From an uncultured Eggerthella sp. (lineage in GTDB: Bacteria > Actinomycetota > Coriobacteriia > Coriobacteriales > Eggerthellaceae): a DNA stretch of 25,558 bases. Both the position numbers and the translations under genes were made by a program. The DNA lies in the NCBI GenBank assembly GCA_900547965.1, contig URJE01000015.1:1-25558 (forward strand). The letters are read 5' to 3'. The notes beneath the pieces were generated by a model. It made no database searches. It was not told the origin of the DNA and worked only from the letters and a program-made list of their open reading frames with translations. How positions within the stretch are numbered: position 1 is the first letter of the stretch; each line of letters starts with the position of its first letter. Below, piece after piece: positions 20,892-25,558 of this stretch.

Positions 20892-21386
20892 GTGCGGCTT
20901 AATAAGAATAGAGTAGGGGTAATCGGCGGTTGGCGGGCAGCGTTTTTGCCTGCTTTAGCCGTGATCTCTCTTTATTTGGTTGTTTTACCTGGTTGCGTCG
21001 AACAAGGGCCTATAGAAGGTTCTGATAAAGCGGGCGAAAACACTGAGGTCATGGAAGTGAACGATACCCCTCAAGACCATCTTCCCGTACTGAATTCAAA
21101 GGCTTTGTCCGAGCTGAAGGGAACCCCAGAAGGAATGAGCGGAGGCTTGATGTCTCATCAATGGGAGGTGAGTGGCCAGGTGGTTGCGTGTGACGAGGAA
21201 AGCGGCGCCGTTGCCGTATCCGTCGACAGCGACAACGATTACGCCCAGTATTTGAACAGCCCGATTCTGGTTTCCGCTGGGAACGAGGCAGGATTTGCCG
21301 TGGGAGATGGGGTCGTTATAACGTTCCTGCCTCCTGGCAGCGAAGAAACCGTTTTGCATCCAAGCAACCTGGTGAAAAGCCAGTAA
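20892..21386 (+). CDS. Small putative lipoprotein of unknown function
   Basis: I do not recognise a family. The 164-residue protein has a positively charged N terminus (RLNKNR), a hydrophobic core and a lipobox VLPGC with the predicted lipidated cysteine C35, so it should be anchored to the outer face of the cytoplasmic membrane. The mature part is acidic, and residues about 88-160 (WEVSGQVVACDEESGAVAVS then a beta-rich stretch) look like a small beta-barrel or OB-like domain that may coat or bind something outside. Start is GTG 20892 after GGAAGG (20880-20885). It stands alone between divergent and convergent neighbours and is closed by a terminator. Only the lipoprotein prediction is firm. 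Confidence 0.75.
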   Translation: MRLNKNRVGVIGGWRAAFLPALAVISLYLVVLPGCVEQGPIEGSDKAGENTEVMEVNDTPQDHLPVLNSKALSELKGTPEGMSGGLMSHQWEVSGQVVACDEESGAVAVSVDSDNDYAQYLNSPILVSAGNEAGFAVGDGVVITFLPPGSEETVLHPSNLVKSQ

Positions 21387-21390
21387 AAGA

Positions 21391-21427
21391 AAAAGGGGAA
21401 CCGCAGGTAAACTGCGATTCCCCTTTT
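21391..21427. terminator. Bidirectional terminator between the lipoprotein and P-type ATPase genes
   Basis: AAAAGGGGAA-C-CGCAG (21391-21406) pairs with CTGCG-A-TTCCCCTTTT (from 21412) with one mismatch, loop about GTAAA. A T-run follows on the plus side and the A-run on the left gives U residues for the minus-strand transcript. It serves both converging genes. Confidence 0.88.
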
Positions 21428-21452
21428 TGGACGCATGCATGCGTGGTGCTCG

Positions 21453-23567
21453 CTAATCCTCTTCGGTGGGTTCGGGGAGGAAGGCGCGGGCGTTGTAGGC
21501 GGAAATGCCCACGGTTGCGGAGTTGTGCAGCAGCGAAGATGCTTGCGGCGTAATGATGCCGCCGATGCCCAACGCCAACAGCAGCGTGTTGAACCCGATG
21601 GTGACGCGATAACCCTGAGCCATGCGCTTTTCCAGGATGCAAGAAAGTTTGCGCAGCTCAACCAGCGAATGCAAATCATCGGAAACCAACGATATGTCGG
21701 CCGCTTCACGCGCAACGGCACTGCCGGAGCTCATGGCGATGCTCACATGCGCAGCTGCCAGGGCGGGCGAATCGTTCACGCCGTCGCCTACCATAACCAC
21801 GCGGTGACCTTCGGCTTGCAGCTGTTCCACAATCTCGTGCTTGTGCTCGGGCAGAAGGTCGGCCTTGAACTCGGAAATGCCGGTTTTCGCGGCAATGCGG
21901 CGGGCGGAACGCTCGTTGTCGCCGGTAAGCATGATTACGCGCTTGAAGCCGGCTTCCTTCAGTTCGTCCATCACTTCGGCAACGTTTTCCTTCAGCGGGT
22001 CTTCGATGTACAGAACGCCCCACAAAACGTTGTCTACCGCCAGGAACAAAGGCGAAGTGCCACAGGCCTTCTCATGGATGGCCTCAAGCTCGGCAGGAGC
22101 AATGGGCACATGTTCGTCTTCCACCACGAAGTGCTCGGAACCGATCACGCAGCGCTTGCCGTTGATGCTGGAGGCAATGCCGTGGGCAACTACGTACTCC
22201 ACTTCAGCGTGGCGCTCGCGGTGCTCCAGCCCTCGCTTCATGGCTTCGTTCACCACGGCGCGCGCAACGGGGTGGGGGAAGTGCTCCTCCAGGCAGGCAG
22301 CCAGGCGAAGCACCTCTTCAGCGGGCATTTCGTTGTAGCTGGTTACCTCGCGCACCGAAGGCGTTGCCTGGGTAAGCGTGCCCGTTTTGTCGAACACGAT
22401 AACGTCGGCTTCGGCCATGTGCTTGAAGTAGCGCGAGCCCTTCACCGTGAAGCCGCGCTTGGCGCTTTCGCTTTGCGCCGCCATAACGGCGATGCTGCCG
22501 GAAAGGCGCAGCGCGCAGGAGTAATCCACCATAAGCGCGGCGGCCGTTTTGGTGAGGTTGCGCGTGGTAAGCGCCACGATGCCTGCCAGAAGGAAGTTCC
22601 ACGGCACCAGTTTGTCGGCCATGGCTTCGATGTGCTTCTGGTCGGACGATTTCAGTGCCTCGGACTGCTCTACCATCGAAACGATGGAGCGCAGCTTGCT
22701 TTCCTCGGGGTTGCCGGAAACGCGGATGAATATCTCGCCTTCCTCAACCGTGGTGCCAGCATACACGGTGTCGCCCTTCTTGCGCACGATGGCCAGCGGC
22801 TCGCCAGTAAGCGAGCTCTGGTTCACGCCTGCTTCGCCGGAGATTACCTCGCCGTCGGCGGGAACCTGACAGCCCAGGCGCACCACCACCGTGTCGCCGC
22901 GCTTGATTTCGGCAATGCCCACCTGGCGCTCGATGTCGCCTTCCACTACGGTTGCGGTGCTGGGAATATCCAGAAGCGAGCGAACCAGGCTGCTTTCACT
23001 GCGGCGCTGGGTGTAATCTTCCAGGATTTCGCCCACCTTCAAAAGGAAGATGGTGCTGCCAGCGGTTGCCGGCTTGCCCTGGATGAAGCCCATGGCAATG
23101 GCCGCGCCGTCCAAAACGGGCACGTCAAGACGGCCATGGCGCAGAGAATCGAGCGCTGCTTTCCAGAACGGGATAGCAGAAATGATGGTCCATGCGGTGC
23201 GCAGCGGTGCTGGAAGGAACCAGCGGCGCATAGCGCGGAACACGATCATGTTGGCAATCTGCGTGAACAGATGACGCGGACGCGGTGCCAGCATAAGCGA
23301 GTTTTCGGGCTCCCAGGTTTTAACCTCCTTGTACGTAAGCGCTTTGAGCTTGCTTACGACGGTGGTGCGTGCCAAGGCAAGCTCGGCTTTGCCGGTTCCC
23401 TCGAAGGCTACGGAAAGCGAGCCTGCCTTTGGGTAGGCAACGCATTTGGTTACGCAGGGGAGCGTCAAAAACGTTTCCTCGAGCGCGATCGCATCATGCT
23501 CAGGGATTTTCCCCTGAAGATCGAATCGGATCCTTCCGGGGATCTCGTGTTTGATCGCGAAACGCAT
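21453..23567 (-). CDS. Heavy-metal-translocating P-type ATPase, atypical SCA transport motif
   Basis: A 704-residue P1B-like ATPase that pumps metal ions across the cytoplasmic membrane. Visible parts are an N-terminal HMA-2-like domain (FAIKHEIPGRIRF, no CxxC), the actuator loop SSLTGEP (251-257), the phosphorylation site DKTGT (D393), the nucleotide-domain HP dipeptide (432-433) and GDGVNDSPAL (594-603). The transport helix reads DYSCALRLS (348-356), so cysteine C351 is not in a CPC, and the N-terminal cysteines are not a classic metal-binding pair. This resembles a subgroup that lacks CPC, whose metal is uncertain (Mn/Zn/Fe have been proposed for relatives). It is encoded just after a DUF6110-like small protein with only five bases between the genes, so they form an operon. 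The ATG at 23567 is preceded by weak purines only, which suggests translational coupling. Confidence 0.9.
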   Translation of the reverse strand: MRFAIKHEIPGRIRFDLQGKIPEHDAIALEETFLTLPCVTKCVAYPKAGSLSVAFEGTGKAELALARTTVVSKLKALTYKEVKTWEPENSLMLAPRPRHLFTQIANMIVFRAMRRWFLPAPLRTAWTIISAIPFWKAALDSLRHGRLDVPVLDGAAIAMGFIQGKPATAGSTIFLLKVGEILEDYTQRRSESSLVRSLLDIPSTATVVEGDIERQVGIAEIKRGDTVVVRLGCQVPADGEVISGEAGVNQSSLTGEPLAIVRKKGDTVYAGTTVEEGEIFIRVSGNPEESKLRSIVSMVEQSEALKSSDQKHIEAMADKLVPWNFLLAGIVALTTRNLTKTAAALMVDYSCALRLSGSIAVMAAQSESAKRGFTVKGSRYFKHMAEADVIVFDKTGTLTQATPSVREVTSYNEMPAEEVLRLAACLEEHFPHPVARAVVNEAMKRGLEHRERHAEVEYVVAHGIASSINGKRCVIGSEHFVVEDEHVPIAPAELEAIHEKACGTSPLFLAVDNVLWGVLYIEDPLKENVAEVMDELKEAGFKRVIMLTGDNERSARRIAAKTGISEFKADLLPEHKHEIVEQLQAEGHRVVMVGDGVNDSPALAAAHVSIAMSSGSAVAREAADISLVSDDLHSLVELRKLSCILEKRMAQGYRVTIGFNTLLLALGIGGIITPQASSLLHNSATVGISAYNARAFLPEPTEED

Positions 23568-23572
23568 GGCTA

Positions 23573-23839
23573 TTACTTGCCTTCTGCTTCCTGGGCTTCG
23601 GCGAGTTCCTTGGCAGCCTCTTCCTCAGTTTCTTCTGCACCCTTGTCGTAGCCAGCTTCAGCGAGGATGTCGTCGAGCTCCGCCTTCGCCTCGTCGACGA
23701 TGGATTCAGCTTCTTCCTTGACCTTCAAGCCCTGGGCAACGGTTGCTACAGCCGCCTTGCGTACTGGTTCGCTTTTCAGTGCCTTGACACCGAGGGTTCC
23801 CAGCAAAAAGCCTGCTCCTACGAGAATTCCATGATTCAT
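23573..23839 (-). CDS. DUF6110-like small membrane-anchored protein
   Basis: An 88-residue protein with an N-terminal hydrophobic segment (GILVGAGFLLGTLGVKAL, about residues 4-21), a basic patch and a long acidic, probably helical, Glu/Ala-rich tail. It resembles DUF6110 proteins that are usually encoded directly before a heavy-metal P-type ATPase, as here, five bases upstream. ATG 23839 was chosen because AAGGAGGA (minus strand, plus 23844-23851) precedes it; a longer frame to 23896 lacks support. A role as an assembly or regulatory partner of the ATPase is inference. The 16-base palindrome at 23867-23882 lies upstream. Confidence 0.8.
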   Translation of the reverse strand: MNHGILVGAGFLLGTLGVKALKSEPVRKAAVATVAQGLKVKEEAESIVDEAKAELDDILAEAGYDKGAEETEEEAAKELAEAQEAEGK

Positions 23840-23866
23840 TGCGTCCTCCTTAGAACTGCTTTTGTA

Positions 23867-23882
23867 TGGTGAAAGTTCACCA
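23867..23882 (-). promoter_or_regulatory. Perfect palindrome before the metal-ATPase operon, candidate operator
   Basis: TGGTGAA-AG-TTCACCA has perfect 7-bp arms and lies 28-43 bases before the start codon of the first gene. That is where the -10 box or transcription start should be, so it fits a repressor site. A weak -35-like TTGCAA (plus about 23907-23912) lies farther upstream. No regulator gene is adjacent. Confidence 0.55.
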
Positions 23883-23896
23883 CCCATAACGTTCAA

Positions 23897-24229
23897 AGCT
23901 TACCATTGCAAACATCGTCTGGTTAAAAAAGTTTTGCCAGTGTTAACGGAAGTGCAAGGCGACAATTCGAGGCAGATGCAACCAAGCTCATAAGGTGTAT
24001 GATCCCGACTTGAAACGCGCTGTGTTGTGGGCTCGGTTAAAAGGAGAGATCCCAATGCGATAATGCGCTGTTCGCAAGGGTGGCATTCGGTCGATAAGGG
24101 GCGACTATCGCATCATCGGAGGCGAACCATCGGGCCATTCGCTGTTTGCGGGCAACGACCTTTGCGTTTTTCGATCAATGCCATTCACGAAGGGCGCATG
24201 GCTGTTGTCGATGGTCTATTTAGCAGGCG
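23897..24229. other. Gap between the DUF6110-like and MBL genes
   Basis: No gene is recognised. On the plus strand a strong AAGGAGA site (24041-24047) is followed by a two-codon frame ATG CGA TAA (24055-24063) whose stop overlaps a second ATG at 24063; the latter opens a 56-codon frame ending at 24233 of unknown and doubtful nature. No terminator for the minus-strand MBL gene was found here. Confidence 0.35.
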
Positions 24230-25336
24230 CTAAACCAATGAGTAACGGAGAACGCTCTGCGCGTCCTCTTCTCTGCTTATTTGACCTTTGTCGGCAAGAT
24301 ATTCAAGATACGAAAACGTCATGGCTATGCGTCGCACGCGCATGCCGAACTCCAGCTCGTCGAACGCCCCATGAGAGTGCTGCGCAGAGGCGGCAACCTC
24401 TTTCGCTGTTGCGACCTTTAGTTGAGACATGATTTCCATTCGCTTGGCCAGTGGTTTTTTGAACTTGCCAATCATGTATTCGTAGAACGCATCGATGCGA
24501 GCTGCTCCATAGAGCGGTTCGTGATGGGACATGAACACCGTTTCGAAGTCCATCGCCTTTAGGCGGGGGAATGTGCTCAGGAAGCGGTCAAGCAAGTGGT
24601 CGTTGCGCCCAAACTGAACAAGGGAGGGCGCGGCGTCTACCACGTGGTCGCCACTGAACAATATCTTTTTTCGTGCGTCGCCAAAGCACAGGTGCTCAGG
24701 TGCGTGACCGGGTGTTTCGATTGCGGAAATGGCCCAATCGCCAACCGATATGGTATCGCCATCATGAAGGATGCTGGCGTGGGGCGTGGAAGGTTGCTGC
24801 ACCTGCATGATGTACAGCAGCGTGTCGCGAAATTCCTCCCAGCAGGTGTCCAGTGCTTCGGGCCATCCGATCGCGCGTGCGTAATCGCGGCAAAACTCTT
24901 CATTCACCTGGGGCAAGGCGCCATGGTATACCGTGCGTCCTTCTTGGCTCAAAAAATAAGAGAGGTTGCCTACGTGGTCGGCGTGAAAATGAGTTATAGC
25001 AACATCGGTATTGCTCCAGGGCACTTCGGCTCGTCGAAGCATGGCATCGAGGTGTTCTGTTCCAGTGAGCTGGGGGTGGCCGAGGTCGATGAACAAGCCT
25101 TGTTTGCCACGTTCAAAAAGCAGATATCGATCAATACGATCGGCAAAGTAGAAATTCTTGACATCGAATACGGCATGCAAGAGTCCGGGCACTGGTTCTT
25201 CCAGGGAAACCATTTCGTACGTCACATCGCCGAGCATATCGTCAAAACCGCTTTTGTCTGCGGTTGAGCTGCTGAATGTATCGGCTTTCGCTGTTGGCTG
25301 AATCGTGGGGCTGGGTTGCGCTGGGCTCTGTGACAT
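24230..25336 (-). CDS. MBL-fold metallo-hydrolase
   Basis: A 368-residue metallo-beta-lactamase-fold hydrolase. The metal site HFHADHVG (116-123), ETPGHAPEH with H211, SGDHVVD with D230 and the late histidine in SHHEP (271-272) show a complete di-metal centre. A ~30-residue Ser/Pro/Thr-rich N terminus and a C-terminal helical extension (about 285-368), typical of glyoxalase II-like or Zn-hydrolase relatives, surround the core. There is no signal peptide, so it is cytoplasmic; the substrate cannot be read from sequence. ATG 25336 follows AAAGGAA on its strand. No neighbour points to a pathway. Confidence 0.9.
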   Translation of the reverse strand: MSQSPAQPSPTIQPTAKADTFSSSTADKSGFDDMLGDVTYEMVSLEEPVPGLLHAVFDVKNFYFADRIDRYLLFERGKQGLFIDLGHPQLTGTEHLDAMLRRAEVPWSNTDVAITHFHADHVGNLSYFLSQEGRTVYHGALPQVNEEFCRDYARAIGWPEALDTCWEEFRDTLLYIMQVQQPSTPHASILHDGDTISVGDWAISAIETPGHAPEHLCFGDARKKILFSGDHVVDAAPSLVQFGRNDHLLDRFLSTFPRLKAMDFETVFMSHHEPLYGAARIDAFYEYMIGKFKKPLAKRMEIMSQLKVATAKEVAASAQHSHGAFDELEFGMRVRRIAMTFSYLEYLADKGQISREEDAQSVLRYSLV

Positions 25337-25558
25337 GGGGGGTTCCTTTCATCATTCCTATGATACGGGCCAGGGCCCTGTTTTGCGCATGGATTGTCGT
25401 TATTCGCTCGCGAGTGGCCAATTGCTTGCCATAGCTTCGGCCGGCGCCTCAATTTATCTGCGGATTAGTGTTTCGTCTCGCTGCCGCAACAACTTTTCGC
25501 GCGATTTTGCAAGAAAATTGCGATTGCGGACGATTCGAGCTCGTAAGGTTGGGGTTTT
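25337..25558. other. Right-edge non-coding stretch
   Basis: No gene is seen in these 222 bases. The part next to the MBL gene holds its ribosome binding site and a TATCAT box on the minus strand (plus about 25360-25366), a possible -10, with a CAGGGCCCTG palindrome (near 25373-25382) upstream of it. The rest is AT-rich and may be the control region of a gene beyond the window. Confidence 0.4.

Noticed and set aside
21435..23651. Very long open frame (738 codons) on the plus strand
   Set aside because: It lies fully antisense to the P-type ATPase, whose motifs are all intact; the plus frame shows no family motif and a codon-bias shadow composition rich in His, Gly and Arg.

Overview
This window looks like a chromosomal segment of an anaerobic gut actinobacterium, most plausibly class Coriobacteriia (Eggerthellaceae-like). 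The reasons are moderate-to-high GC, strong AGGAGG-type ribosome binding sites, a very large BadF/HgdA-type 2-hydroxyacyl-CoA dehydratase activase, a phasin-like/UbiB pair, a radical-SAM plus UDG-like repair pair, and folate-independent-looking short MetE proteins. This assignment is inference; no rRNA or other marker gene is present, and no tRNA, CRISPR array, transposase or phage gene was seen.

Layout. (1) 1-3613 (+): the 3' part of cysK, a GCS2-type glutamate-cysteine ligase homologue, an Rrf2/CymR-like regulator and a class I amidotransferase-fold gamma-glutamyl hydrolase, together a possible cysteine/gamma-glutamyl-thiol module. (2) 3655-8900 (-): a dehydratase activase gene that is split in two by an apparent one-base frameshift near 7357-7362, followed by a TetR regulator. 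(3) 9327-12538 (+): a phasin-like protein with a clear promoter and terminator, a UbiB/AarF kinase-like membrane protein, and a membrane protein with a PQAP-repeat tail. (4) 12618-18197: a methionine/sulfur island. It contains core-MetE paralogue 1 (-), an O-acetylhomoserine sulfhydrylase (-), a LysR regulator (+) and core-MetE paralogue 2 (+). (5) 18381-20671 (-): a radical-SAM DNA-repair-like protein translationally coupled to a UDG/DUF4130-like partner. (6) 20892-21386 (+): a small lipoprotein. (7) 21453-23839 (-): a DUF6110-like small protein and an atypical heavy-metal P-type ATPase, behind a 16-bp palindrome. (8) 24230-25336 (-): an MBL-fold hydrolase.

The best leads are five. First, a sequence ATAGGC(AT)TGTTTCTA sits directly upstream of the -35 position of both metE paralogues, with a partial copy at the metY promoter; in metE2 it forms a textbook LysR T-N11-A dyad, which suggests one regulon under the local LysR protein. 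Second, a dispersed repeat with core GGTCCAAGAGGGACAGGTGC forms two large hairpins and has also entered the coding sequence of the radical-SAM gene. Third, the activase frameshift separates the two predicted iron-sulfur cysteine motifs of its second ATPase domain, yet creates an ATGA start/stop overlap. Fourth, the radical-SAM repair protein carries a candidate sliding-clamp-binding peptide (QTSIF). Fifth, the metal ATPase has SCA instead of CPC in its transport motif. The window is otherwise mostly recognisable housekeeping and accessory metabolism; I do not see a clearly new multi-gene defence or mobile system.
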